From assembly GCF_900163635.1 (NCBI RefSeq), contig NZ_FUID01000026.1, positions 168,872 through 232,871 of the forward strand: 64,000 nucleotides of DNA, written 5' to 3'. The stretch comes from Leucobacter sp. 7(1) (GTDB lineage: Bacteria; Actinomycetota; Actinomycetes; Actinomycetales; Microbacteriaceae). This document shows positions 17,054 to 25,339 of the stretch, in pieces. Position 1 is the first letter of the stretch; each line of letters begins with the position of its first letter. Below the pieces are notes generated by a model, which worked only from the letters and a program-made list of their open reading frames with translations, ran no database searches and was not told where the DNA came from. The translations under genes and the position numbers were made by a program.

Positions 17054-17087
17054 TTACATAGGGTAGCTATGCAAATTGTGCTAGGCT
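17054..17087 (+). promoter_or_regulatory. MarR-type operator and leaderless promoter
   Basis: TTACATA (17054-17060) and TATGCAA (17068-17074) form a near-perfect inverted repeat, inside which CATAG/CTATG is perfect. This resembles the TTGCATA-type sites of MarR proteins. TAGGCT (17082-17087) is a -10 element seven bases before ATG 17095, so the message is probably leaderless. The repeat sits where a repressor would block the promoter. Confidence 0.6.
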
Positions 17088-17094
17088 CATCAAT

Positions 17095-17553
17095 ATGGCC
17101 CGTCAGGACAGCGATATTCCCGCTCAGGTGGATCGCTTGGCTTTGGATATCCTGGTCGCATCCGCTCGGTTCACGCGGACCCTGGGTCGTATTCCTGGGG
17201 TTCAGCACTCCACTGTTGCCTGGCGCGTTCTCGCGGAGCTGGCACGTGGCCCCGCATGGATCAGCGAGCTCGCGCTGCAGCAACGCGTCGCGCAGCCCAC
17301 GATGACGGCGCTCGTGCAGCGCCTTGAAGCGGAGGGCTGGCTCGGGCGAACGCCGGATCCGGCGGACGGGCGAGCGACCCTGGTTTCCGTCACCGCAGCG
17401 GGAACCGCCGCGCTCGAGGACTATCGCCACACCGCCGCAGCCGCAGTTGACCCGCACCTCGCAGCGCTCAGCGACTGTGATCGGGCAACGCTCTCACGGG
17501 CCGCGGAGCTCCTGCAACAGCTCACCGAACGAATCGAGGATCCCTCCGGATAG
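17095..17553 (+). CDS. MarR-family transcriptional regulator
   Basis: 152 residues. A winged helix-turn-helix is visible: ISELALQQRVAQPTMTALVQRLEAEGWLGRTPDPADGRA is the recognition helix plus wing of MarR proteins. Flanking helices form the dimer interface. Family members usually repress their own gene and a neighbouring efflux or redox gene until a small ligand binds. An MFS exporter gene follows 44 bp downstream, the probable target. The inverted repeat at 17054-17074 is the likely operator. Confidence 0.88.
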   Translation: MARQDSDIPAQVDRLALDILVASARFTRTLGRIPGVQHSTVAWRVLAELARGPAWISELALQQRVAQPTMTALVQRLEAEGWLGRTPDPADGRATLVSVTAAGTAALEDYRHTAAAAVDPHLAALSDCDRATLSRAAELLQQLTERIEDPSG

Positions 17554-17597
17554 GGGGTGGTATTCCGCCATCCCTTCGAATTCAGGAGACCTGTTCC

Positions 17598-18890
17598 GTG
17601 AACACCGCCGCGCCAGCCACTAGCCGTTCCTCGATCCTCCGCCAGCCGACTGCCGTCTGGGCGATCGCGTTCGCGTGCGCCGTGTCCTTTATGGGCATCG
17701 GCCTCGTCGACCCGATCCTGCCCGCAATCAGTCGTGAGCTGGGTGCCACCCCGAGTGAGACCATGCTGCTCTTCACGAGTTACCTGTTCATCACCGGGAT
17801 CGCCATGTTCTTCACGAGCTGGGTATCCAGTCGTATTGGTGTGAAGCGCACACTCCTCGCTGGGCTCGTGCTCGTCGTCGTGTTTGCGGCGCTGGCCGGA
17901 ACGTCCGGTTCAGTGGACGCGATCATTGGGTTCCGCGCCGGTTGGGGCTTGGGGAACGCGCTGTTCATCTCCACGGCTCTCGCCGCGATTGTCGGAGCTG
18001 CTTCCGGCGGCGCGCGGCAGGCCATCGTGCTCTATGAAGCGGCGCTCGGGATCGGGCTCGCGGCTGGGCCGCTCATTGGCGGGGCGCTCGGCGAAGTTTC
18101 CTGGCGTGGACCGTTCTTCGGGACCGCCGCGTTGATGGGGATCGCCCTGATCGCGATCCTCGTCCTGCTGCGCCGTCCGGTGCCTGCCGCTGGGACCGAA
18201 GCTGGCGGATCACCGGTGACCGAGCAAGTCTCCTTTCTCGCGAGTTTCCACGCTCTCCGAAACCCGGCGCTGCGCTCGCTCGCGCTCGTCGCGCTGTTTT
18301 ACAACTTCGGTTTCTTCGTGCTGCTCGCTTACAGCCCCTACCCGATGGAGGCGGCTGCGCACGCAGCGGGAGCGGAATTTGGGGCGCATGAACTCGGCCT
18401 TGTGTTCTTCGGCTGGGGGTTGGCGCTCGCCATCACCTCGGTCCTTGTCGCGCCCGTGCTGACACGCCGGCTCGGTCTCCGACCGGTGCTGTTTAGCATG
18501 TTGGGTGGCTTGACTGTTTGCCTCGCGCTCCTTGGCGTGTTCGTGCACTCGCTGCCCGGCCTTGTGGCTGTCGTGATCGTCAGTGGCCTCCTTCTGGGCG
18601 TCATGAACACTGCGCTGACGGAGGCGGTCATGGAGGCAACGGATCTGCCGCGCAACGTCGCTTCCTCCACCTATTCGGGGGTCCGTTTCATGGGCGGTGC
18701 CGTGGCTCCGGCCGTTGCTGGACCGCTCGCTGAGGCACTCGGATCCGGTGCTCCATACTGGCTCGGGGCCGGATCCGTGTTCATTGCGATCGCGGTGCTC
18801 GCGCTCTCCGGGCGATATCTCATGCACGTGGGCCGCCCGCACGAGTCGGCGCAGCAAGAGGCCGCCGCTATCTCAGCGGGCGACGCCTAG
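17598..18890 (+). CDS. MFS transporter (drug-efflux type)
   Basis: 430 residues, about 12 membrane segments. The first helix motif MGIGLVDPILPAIS and the loop SSRIGVKRTLLAG match the 12-TM drug:H+ antiporter branch of MFS. A GTG start is used, with CAGGAGA about eight bases upstream. It probably belongs to one operon with the preceding MarR gene, so ligand-controlled export of a toxic compound is likely; the compound is unknown. The gene converges on the coiled-coil protein gene with only three bases between stop codons. Confidence 0.87.
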   Translation: MNTAAPATSRSSILRQPTAVWAIAFACAVSFMGIGLVDPILPAISRELGATPSETMLLFTSYLFITGIAMFFTSWVSSRIGVKRTLLAGLVLVVVFAALAGTSGSVDAIIGFRAGWGLGNALFISTALAAIVGAASGGARQAIVLYEAALGIGLAAGPLIGGALGEVSWRGPFFGTAALMGIALIAILVLLRRPVPAAGTEAGGSPVTEQVSFLASFHALRNPALRSLALVALFYNFGFFVLLAYSPYPMEAAAHAAGAEFGAHELGLVFFGWGLALAITSVLVAPVLTRRLGLRPVLFSMLGGLTVCLALLGVFVHSLPGLVAVVIVSGLLLGVMNTALTEAVMEATDLPRNVASSTYSGVRFMGGAVAPAVAGPLAEALGSGAPYWLGAGSVFIAIAVLALSGRYLMHVGRPHESAQQEAAAISAGDA

Positions 18891-18893
18891 GCA

Positions 18894-19613
18894 CTACCCT
18901 GCCCGGGAAGGGTCACTGCCGTTGTGATGTCGCAGATGCTCGGCAATCTGCTGATGGAGACGATCGAACTGCGCCTCCCCGCGGGCGAAGCGCTTAGAGG
19001 ACGTGACGTCCATGTGATCGACCCGCTCGCGGAGCCCGACGATCTGCTCCTTGAGGCCGCTGAATTCGCCGGTCATCCGAGCATCGAGACTCGCAATACT
19101 GTTCGTGTGCTTCAGATCTACCGCGCTGAGTTGAGCGCTGAGTCCCTCGAATCGGTCATGTACCCCGTCAAACCTCTGGTCGATACGGTCGAACTTGGCA
19201 TCCGTGGCGTCGAACTTGGCGTCGAACTTGGCGTCGAACCGATCGATCTTGGCGTCGATGTCGGTGAATCTATGGTCGATACGTGTGAGCTGGGCATCGA
19301 TGCGCTCGAACTTGATGTCAACCTCGGTGAACCTCTGGTCAATGCGATCGAACCTAGCATCGACCTCCCTGAATCTCTGGTCAATCTCCTTGAACCTCTG
19401 GTCAACCGCATTGAACCTCTGGTCGACCTCGGTGAACCTTTGGTCGACGCGATCGAACCTGGCGTGGATCTCCTCGAACTTTTCGGTCACGCCATCGATC
19501 CGAGCGTCGAGCCGCCGGGTCGAACTCCGCAGGTTCGCAATGACGAGCGTGCTGAACGCACCGAGTAGGGCGATGAGTGTTCCGGTTGAAGCGAGATACT
19601 CGGACAGGACCAC
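18894..19613 (-). CDS. Membrane-anchored heptad-repeat coiled-coil protein
   Basis: 239 residues, function not recognised. The N terminus has one hydrophobic segment (LIALLGAFSTLVIANL, about residues 12-27), then a long highly charged stretch. Residues about 50-155 consist of near-exact seven-residue units of the form RFxxVDQ or RFxxIDQ (for example RFTEVDQ, RFNAVDQ, RFKEIDQ). F and V/I sit at fixed heptad positions, as expected for a parallel coiled coil. The tail has further helical heptads. GTG start at 19613 with GAGGAG seven bases upstream. It could be a membrane-tethered structural rod; no partner is evident. Confidence 0.75.
   Translation of the reverse strand: MVLSEYLASTGTLIALLGAFSTLVIANLRSSTRRLDARIDGVTEKFEEIHARFDRVDQRFTEVDQRFNAVDQRFKEIDQRFREVDARFDRIDQRFTEVDIKFERIDAQLTRIDHRFTDIDAKIDRFDAKFDAKFDATDAKFDRIDQRFDGVHDRFEGLSAQLSAVDLKHTNSIASLDARMTGEFSGLKEQIVGLRERVDHMDVTSSKRFARGEAQFDRLHQQIAEHLRHHNGSDPSRAG
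19160..19460 (-). repeat. In-gene 21-bp tandem repeats encoding heptads
   Basis: About 14 consecutive 21-bp units inside the coiled-coil gene, each encoding RFxx(V/I)Dx. On the plus strand they read as repeated AACCTCTGGTCAAT/GACC-like segments. Interval 19614-19883 (270 bp) upstream holds only the gene's ribosome-binding site; I see no further gene in it. Confidence 0.7.
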
Positions 19614-19883
19614 AGACGACTCCTCATAGTGTGTGCGTGACCCCCTGTGAATATCGGTAACGATACGCGGGGCCGCTGTGCGAGGGAAGCGAATGCCTGG
19701 GATCTGTGGATAACTCGGGCCTGCGCGGGAAATCGCCGAAACTACGGGAACTGTGAGCGACGGATCTCACTCGAGGTCTGAGGGCGGGGACGACGCCGGG
19801 ATCCTGCGCCGCGGGAGATGGATCTGCAGGTGATGAACCGCTCGGGGCAGTGAGGCCGAGCGGTGCTGCGAGGTTGAAGTCCG

Positions 19884-20600
19884 CTACACCCGCCCGCCTG
19901 TCGCGAGACGCATCAGATCTGAGTTGAGGTCGATGCCGAGTTCGGTACCGCCCGCGCTGCCGTAGGAGTGCTGGTACGCACCCCAACTCTCGCCGCGCAC
20001 GGAGCCGCGGAAGTCGCTCGCGACGAGTGCCATGAGCTCCGAAGCCGCGCGCTCGATGCGGGTACCGAAGTCACTCCGGTTCCAGTCGTCCGGGTCCGCG
20101 AACAGGGCGGTCGGCACGGTGATTGTGCGGAGGTAGGCGAACAGGCCGCGCATCTGATCGTCCACGACGAGGGCGTGCCGGGCACTGCCAGCGGTTGCTG
20201 CCAGCACCACTGGGGTGCCGATGAGCAGGTCGTTGTCGAGCACCTGGAAGAACGCGGTGAAGAGCCCCGAGGCGCCCGCCTTGTACACGGGCGTGGACGC
20301 AATAATGCCGTCGGCGTCGCGCATGATGTCGCTCGCCTCCTGCAGCGCTGGTGAGACGTGTTGAGAGACGAGCGCTGTCGTCACATCCGCCGCGAGTGCG
20401 CGAAGATCCACCAGACGGGCCTGCACGGTGAGGCCCTGTGCCGCACCGAGGGCTGTGGCCTTCTCCGCGACGCGGCGGGCCAGCATCGTGGTCGTTGAGG
20501 GATCGCTCGTCCCAGCGCTCACGATCGCGAGCGACACGGTGCGGGTCTCGGGCTGGGGGAGTTCGGTCGCGTCGAGCGCGCCGTCAAACGGAGTGGTCAT
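19884..20600 (-). CDS. NADPH-dependent FMN reductase (CE1759 family)
   Basis: 238 residues. The flavodoxin-like fold shows LAIVSAGTSDPSTTTMLA at the N terminus, DADGIIASTPVYKAGASGLFTAFFQVLD (flavin site) and PVVLAATAGSARHALVVDDQMRGLFAYL, as in MsuE/SsuE-type NAD(P)H:FMN reductases. This subfamily is typically encoded with a luciferase-like monooxygenase (CE1758 family) to which it supplies reduced FMN. That partner is at 21214-22398 in the same operon. GAGGAA lies eight bases before ATG. Confidence 0.85.
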   Translation of the reverse strand: MTTPFDGALDATELPQPETRTVSLAIVSAGTSDPSTTTMLARRVAEKATALGAAQGLTVQARLVDLRALAADVTTALVSQHVSPALQEASDIMRDADGIIASTPVYKAGASGLFTAFFQVLDNDLLIGTPVVLAATAGSARHALVVDDQMRGLFAYLRTITVPTALFADPDDWNRSDFGTRIERAASELMALVASDFRGSVRGESWGAYQHSYGSAGGTELGIDLNSDLMRLATGGRV

Positions 20601-20643
20601 GTGTGCTTCCTCACGAGTGGTGGGTGATGTCTGGGGTGGGGCG

Positions 20644-21144
20644 CTACGCGGCGGGTCGTGGCGCGGGTGCCGGATCGTCGGCGGGGGTCGGTGCAGGATC
20701 CGTCACACCGACGAGCTTGCGGCACAGCCGTTCCAGCTCGCGCAGTTCGTCTGCCTCGAGATTGGAGCCGAGCTCCCGGGCGATGCTCTTGGCGTGTGCG
20801 CGGCCAATCTCCCGCTGCACCCGCGCTCCCTCGGGTGTGAGGGAGACCCGCACGGCGCGGCCGTCCTGCGCGTCGGCTGCGCGGGAGAGGAGGCCGCGGG
20901 TGGCGAGCCGATCCACCATGCGGGACAGCGCCGGCTGGCTCAGCAGGACGCTGTCCTGGATCTCACAGATCCGCATGGGGGCATCGTGTTTTGCGACAGT
21001 GTAGAGGACGTCATACTCCCGCACGCTGGCTTCGTCCCAGATGTTCTCCGCACCAAACGTCCCCATAAGGGTCGCGTGGGCGGTCATCAGTGCCTCCCAC
21101 GCGTCGTTGGTGAGGCGGATATCGGTGCGGACTGCGGGAGTCAT
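20644..21144 (-). CDS. MarR-family transcriptional regulator
   Basis: 166 residues. Winged helix: MRICEIQDSVLLSQPALSRMVDRLATRGLLSRAADAQDGRAVRVSL shows the recognition helix and the DxRA wing. The C-terminal tail is Pro/Ala-rich. It sits in the middle of a three-gene minus-strand operon with the luciferase-like monooxygenase and FMN reductase genes and probably represses it by binding the palindrome at 22414-22431. AAGGA precedes the ATG. Confidence 0.88.
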   Translation of the reverse strand: MTPAVRTDIRLTNDAWEALMTAHATLMGTFGAENIWDEASVREYDVLYTVAKHDAPMRICEIQDSVLLSQPALSRMVDRLATRGLLSRAADAQDGRAVRVSLTPEGARVQREIGRAHAKSIARELGSNLEADELRELERLCRKLVGVTDPAPTPADDPAPAPRPAA

Positions 21145-21213
21145 GGCGGATTCCTTCCGGATCGCTGGGGAATGCAGAGTGGGGGAGTGCTGCGGTTCGT
21201 GCTGCGGTTCGAC

Positions 21214-22398
21214 CTAGAGGCCGAACGCGCTGCCCGGCTTTGCAGCGCTGTCCTGGTAGGGCGAGCCGCCGGTCACGTTGTCGCCGCGGTTTGCGTTCGG
21301 CCGGGGCTGACGGGGCTCGGCGTCGCCGTACTTGGCGCGCACCAGGCTCTCGTGGCTGGGAGACTCGGGGACCTCGGGGTCGCGTCCCGCCGCCATTTCG
21401 CGGCGAAGCACCGGGATGACCTCGGAGCCCAGCATATCGAGCTGCTCCAGCACAATCTTCAGGGGGAGCCCCGCGTGGTCCACGAGGAACATCTGGCGCT
21501 GGTAGTCGCCGAAGGTGTCTCGGAAGGTGAGGGTCTTGTCGATGATCTCCTGCGGGCTGCCCACGGTAAGGGGGGTTTGTTGCGTGAAGTCCTCGAGGCG
21601 CGGGCCGTGTCCGTAGACGGGGGCCTCGGCGAAGTACGGCCGGAACTTGTCGATCGCGTCCTGCGACTTCTTCGCGACAAACGCCTGGCCGCCGAGTCCG
21701 ACGATCGCCTGCTTCTGGGTGCCGTGTCCGTGGTGTTCGAAGCGCTCACGGTAGAAACGAACGAGTCGAAGGAAGTGCTCGGACGGGGCGAAGAGGTGGT
21801 TCGCGAAGAATCCGTCACCGTAGTAGGCGGCCTGTTCGGCGATCTCTGGGGTGCGGATGGAGCCGTGCCACACGAAGGGGGGCACATCATCGAGTGGGCG
21901 GGGCGTGGACGTGAAGCCCTGCAGCGGGGTACGGAAGTTGCCCTCGTAGTCGACAACGTCCTCGCGCCACAGCCGGTGCAGCAGGTTGTAGTTCTCGAGG
22001 GCGAGCGGCAGCGCCGAGCGAATGTCCTTGCCGAACCACGGGTACACGGGCGCGGTATTGCCGCGGCCGAGCATGAGGTCCATCCGGCCCTTGGCCAGGT
22101 GCTGCAGCATCGCGTACTCCTCGGCGATGCGCACCGGGTCGTTTGTGGTGATCAGCGTGGTCGAGGTGCTGAGCTTGAGCTTCGAGGTCTGGGCTGCGAT
22201 GTAGGCCAGGAACGTCGTGGGGCTCGAGGAGAAGAATGGCGGGTTGTGATGCTCGCCGATCGCGAAGACGTCGAAGCCGACCTCTTCGGCGTGCACCGCG
22301 ATCTTCGCGAGGCCGTCGATGCGCTCGGCCTCACTCGGGGTGTAGTCCGCGACAGGGTCGCGTGTGACGTCGCTGACTGAGAAGATCCCGAATTCCAT
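21214..22398 (-). CDS. Luciferase-like FMN-dependent monooxygenase (CE1758 family)
   Basis: 394 residues. N terminus MEFGIFSVSDVTRDP, then HAEEVGFDVFAIGEHHNPPFFSSSP and LAYIAAQTSKLKLSTSTTL, RIAEEYAMLQHLAKGRMDLMLGRGN are hallmarks of the bacterial luciferase TIM-barrel family. It uses FMNH2 from the co-encoded reductase to oxidise an unknown organic substrate. ATG 22398 is certain: GGAGG lies seven bases upstream and the family starts here. An open frame continues far upstream through unrelated sequence and is not coding. Confidence 0.88.
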   Translation of the reverse strand: MEFGIFSVSDVTRDPVADYTPSEAERIDGLAKIAVHAEEVGFDVFAIGEHHNPPFFSSSPTTFLAYIAAQTSKLKLSTSTTLITTNDPVRIAEEYAMLQHLAKGRMDLMLGRGNTAPVYPWFGKDIRSALPLALENYNLLHRLWREDVVDYEGNFRTPLQGFTSTPRPLDDVPPFVWHGSIRTPEIAEQAAYYGDGFFANHLFAPSEHFLRLVRFYRERFEHHGHGTQKQAIVGLGGQAFVAKKSQDAIDKFRPYFAEAPVYGHGPRLEDFTQQTPLTVGSPQEIIDKTLTFRDTFGDYQRQMFLVDHAGLPLKIVLEQLDMLGSEVIPVLRREMAAGRDPEVPESPSHESLVRAKYGDAEPRQPRPNANRGDNVTGGSPYQDSAAKPGSAFGL

Positions 22399-22413
22399 GG
22401 TGCTGCCTCCAAA

Positions 22414-22431
22414 TATATGCGCTTGCATATA
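22414..22431 (-). promoter_or_regulatory. MarR operator in the monooxygenase promoter
   Basis: TATATGC (22414-22420) and GCATATA (22425-22431) form a perfect 7-bp inverted repeat around GCTT. On the minus strand it falls between a -35-like TTACAT and a -10-like TATATT, upstream of the GGAGG site. A repressor bound here would occlude the promoter. The MarR gene in the same operon is the obvious candidate. Confidence 0.7.
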
Positions 22432-22592
22432 AATGTAACACGGCCCAGCTGAATCTATTCCCGAGAACCTGCCGCGGCTGCCAGGGCCTCGCCCATCGAG
22501 ACGGAGATCCTTCGAAATAGCGCGATCTGGCGCGAAAATCTCCTTGTTTCTCCAGAATCTCCTGCGTTGTGGTGAACGCCGGGCCCCAACGA

Positions 22593-22637
22593 CCGCCGGG
22601 GTGGGCCGAACTCTGAAAGTTCGACCCACCCCGGCGG
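22593..22637 (-). terminator. Hairpin terminator of the MHS transporter gene
   Basis: A 20-bp stem: CCGCCGGGGTGGGCCGAACT (22593-22612) pairs with 22618-22637 with one mismatch (a G-U wobble in RNA) around a 5-base loop. It begins 19 bp past the stop codon of the minus-strand transporter gene. Confidence 0.75.
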
Positions 22638-22655
22638 CTAGTGGTACTGGCGGTG

Positions 22656-23951
22656 CTAGAGCTCGCGCCCCTTGGTCTCCGGCAGCAGGAAGATTGCGGT
22701 GGCCGCAGAAATCAGGAGCAGGATCACGCTGTACAGGGAGAACAGCCACGGCAGTTCGAGCTGCGCACCGAACCAGGTCTGCAGGTAGGGGGCCGTGCCG
22801 CCGAACAGGGCGACCGCGATGCTGTAGGGCACCGCCGTCCCGACCGTGCGGATGTGCGTGGGGAACAACTCCGCAAACACCGCGGGCAGGATCGCCATCG
22901 TCCCCGCGAGGAAGACGAGGACGCTCGCCGTCGCGACAAACAGGGTCCAGGGCTGGTCCGACATAAGTCGCTGCATCGGGAAATAGAGCGCGGCGGTGCC
23001 GAGCAGGCTGATCGCGAGCACAGGCTTGCGGCCGATCCGATCGGAGAGGCGGCCCCAGAGCGGAAGTGCCGCGATAAAGATGATGATGCCGCCGGCACCC
23101 GCCCAGAGCGCAGCTCCGGGATCCATGCCGAGTGTTGCGGTCGCGACGGCGGGGGCGGTGACGCCCCACACGTAGAAGGAAACCGTGGCGCCCAGCGTGA
23201 GGAGGATTACGAGCAGTGCTGCGCGTCGGGCGGGCATCAGTGGGGTCGGGCGCGCATCCGCGAGTGTTTGGAGCTTGCCGGTCTCGAAGGTTTCGGTCTC
23301 GTGCATGCCAATCCGCATGACGAGCACAAACAGGCCGAACGCGGCGGCGACAAAGAACGGGATCCGCCAGCCCCACTCCTGCATGGCCTCCACGCTCATT
23401 GCGCCGGTGAGCACCGCGCCGAACAGCGTGGCGCAGAGGATACCCGTGGTGCCAGAGATGTAGATCAGCGAGGACCAGAGCCCACGTTTGTTCGGGGCGG
23501 CGATCTCGGAGAGGTAGGTCTGGGCGGCGGGCATTTCGCCGCCGTGGGCCAGCCCTTGAACCAATCGGGCGATGAGCAGCAGCACCGCGGCCCAGGCCCC
23601 GATTGCCGCGTGGGTGGGGGTGAGGCCGATCAGGAGGCTGCCCGCCGAGGCCGCGGTCACGGCGAGAATGAGCGAGGCCTTGCGGCCGCGGCGGTCCGCG
23701 ATCAGGCCAAATAGCAGCCCGCCGAGCGGACGCGCGAGGAACCCGACAGCGAAGATCGCGAACGTCTGCAACAGGGACGATACGGGGTTGTCCGCGTTGA
23801 ACAGCTGCATTGCGATGAATGGGGCGAACGTGGCATAGATCTGCCAGTCAAACCATTCGAGGGCGTTGCCAAAGCTTGTCGCGAAGACAGTGCGCGCCTG
23901 AGACTTGGGGGCGGCCTTCCGGGCGGGAGGGGCGGAGGTGGTGGAGCTCAT
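22656..23951 (-). CDS. MFS transporter, metabolite:H+ symporter (MHS) type
   Basis: About 431 residues, about 12 membrane segments. ATSFGNALEWFDWQIYATFAPF and ARPLGGLLFGLIADRRGRKASL are signatures of the MHS family (ShiA, KgtP, ProP), which imports organic acids, betaines or aromatic acids with protons. ATG 23951 is chosen because GAAGGA lies just upstream; an ATG at 23963 overlaps that site. The M20D amidohydrolase gene lies upstream on the same strand about 60 bp away, so the transporter may bring in its amide or ester substrate. This pairing is inferred. Confidence 0.85.
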   Translation of the reverse strand: MSSTTSAPPARKAAPKSQARTVFATSFGNALEWFDWQIYATFAPFIAMQLFNADNPVSSLLQTFAIFAVGFLARPLGGLLFGLIADRRGRKASLILAVTAASAGSLLIGLTPTHAAIGAWAAVLLLIARLVQGLAHGGEMPAAQTYLSEIAAPNKRGLWSSLIYISGTTGILCATLFGAVLTGAMSVEAMQEWGWRIPFFVAAAFGLFVLVMRIGMHETETFETGKLQTLADARPTPLMPARRAALLVILLTLGATVSFYVWGVTAPAVATATLGMDPGAALWAGAGGIIIFIAALPLWGRLSDRIGRKPVLAISLLGTAALYFPMQRLMSDQPWTLFVATASVLVFLAGTMAILPAVFAELFPTHIRTVGTAVPYSIAVALFGGTAPYLQTWFGAQLELPWLFSLYSVILLLISAATAIFLLPETKGREL

Positions 23952-24013
23952 GCGTTCCTTCATTGGAGTGATGCGTGATGGGGGTGTGGGGATGATGTGG
24001 GACCCGGGCAGCG

Positions 24014-25228
24014 TTAGCGGCTGCCATCGGCGCTGTCCGCGTGCAACAGCGCGAGCCGGGTGAGCGCAAACTCGGTATGGAAGCGGGCGCCGTCGCTGAG
24101 TACGGCGTCGTCGTAGGCCGCGTGCGGGGAGTGGTTGTACTCGCTGCCCGCGGCGGGGGTCGCGTCAATGAAGGCGAAGACCCCGGGGACACGCTCGAGG
24201 ATCTCGGCAAAGTCCTCGGAGGCGGTCTTCGGATCCTGCATCTCCTCAACCTGGTCCTCGCCAAACAGTGACTGTGCGAGTTCGAGTGCGATTGCCGCCT
24301 CCGACGCGGTATTCACGACGGGCGGGAACTCGGAACGGAATTCAACCTCGGCCCGCTGGCCGTGCGCCTCTGCGATGCCGCGGGCGAGCGCGGGGAGCGC
24401 CTCCGAGGCGAGCGCGTGGCTGGCGTGCGAGAAGCCGCGCACTGTCGCCGAGAGCTGCGCGGTGTCGGGGATGATGTTGCTCGCGGTTCCCGCTGACATC
24501 TGCCCGACCGTGACGACAACAGGATCGAGGGCGCTGAATCGGCGCGTGGTGGCTGCATGCAGTGCAAGGATCGTCTCGGCGGCGGTGGGGACCGGGTCGC
24601 TCGCGAGATGCGGGGCGGATCCGTGCCCGCCTTGGCCTACGATCTCGACGTTGAGGGTCGCAGCGAACGCCATTGCGGTGCCGGATCGAATGCCGATTCG
24701 GGCGGGGCGTAGGTCGCCGGTGAAGACGTGCACGCCGAACGCGGAGCTGACGCGCGGGCCTGCCGCATCGAGCACGCCCTCCTCGATCATGATCATGGCC
24801 CCACCCCAGCCCTCCTCGCCGGGCTGGAACATGAAGACAACGTCGCCGAGGAGTTCGGCGCGGCGTGCACAGAGTTCGCGTGCAGCGCCGACGAGCATTG
24901 CCATGTGCAGGTCGTGGCCGCAGGCATGCATGGCCCCCGCGCGCTCTGAGTGGTAGTCGGAGACCACGGCCTCGGTCACGGGGAGGCCGTCCATGTCGCT
25001 GCGGAGGAGCACCGCTGGGGCATCGTCCCTCCGATCCGGGTGTGTGCCGCGCAGCACCGCGGTGATCGAGGTGCACCCGCGCCCCAGAGTGAGTTCGAGT
25101 GGCAACCCGTTGAGTTCGTTCAGGAGTTTCCGCTGTGTGTCGGGAAGGTTGAGCCCGACCTCGGGGGCAGTGTGCAGTTCCCGCCGCAGGCGGACTAGCG
25201 CGGCTTGCGCGGCGTCATCGATGGCCAT
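24014..25228 (-). CDS. M20D-family amidohydrolase (hippurate/IAA-amino acid hydrolase type)
   Basis: 404 residues. Metal-binding motifs of the M20D peptidase family are present: LLRSDMDGLPVTE, AMHACGHDLHMAML (Cys and His ligands), FMFQPGEEGWGGA (catalytic Glu) and a late His in YNHSPHAAYDD. A dimerisation insert with GQGGHGSAPHLASDP is typical. Members release an amino acid or acyl group from N-acyl amino acids. No signal peptide, so cytoplasmic. It is codirectional with a probable importer and divergent from an Lrp/AsnC-type regulator, which may control both. Confidence 0.88.
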   Translation of the reverse strand: MAIDDAAQAALVRLRRELHTAPEVGLNLPDTQRKLLNELNGLPLELTLGRGCTSITAVLRGTHPDRRDDAPAVLLRSDMDGLPVTEAVVSDYHSERAGAMHACGHDLHMAMLVGAARELCARRAELLGDVVFMFQPGEEGWGGAMIMIEEGVLDAAGPRVSSAFGVHVFTGDLRPARIGIRSGTAMAFAATLNVEIVGQGGHGSAPHLASDPVPTAAETILALHAATTRRFSALDPVVVTVGQMSAGTASNIIPDTAQLSATVRGFSHASHALASEALPALARGIAEAHGQRAEVEFRSEFPPVVNTASEAAIALELAQSLFGEDQVEEMQDPKTASEDFAEILERVPGVFAFIDATPAAGSEYNHSPHAAYDDAVLSDGARFHTEFALTRLALLHADSADGSR

Positions 25229-25266
25229 GTGTGCTCCGTTGCTCTCACGTCGGTTCGACGGTCAAA

Positions 25267-25314
25267 GACGCAGATGCGTCGGCCCAAGTCTGCAATATCG
25301 AACCTTGCATTCGA
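25267..25314. promoter_or_regulatory. Two inverted repeats between the amidohydrolase and Lrp/AsnC genes
   Basis: TCGAA/TTCGA with a 7-base spacer (25298-25314) has the 15-17 bp span of Lrp/AsnC sites. A second repeat GACGCA/TGCGTC with a 2-base spacer lies at 25267-25280. Both sit in the divergent promoter region. Confidence 0.4.
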
Positions 25315-25339
25315 CAGAAATACAGGATTCAATCACATC

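Noticed and set aside
19624..19986. 120-residue minus-strand frame upstream of the coiled-coil gene
   Set aside because: It overlaps the end of the FMN reductase gene, has no ribosome site and no recognisable motif.
22399..23376. N-terminal extension of the monooxygenase frame to 720 residues
   Set aside because: The extra part crosses a terminator, the MarR operator and the transporter gene, and the family start with GGAGG site is at 22398.
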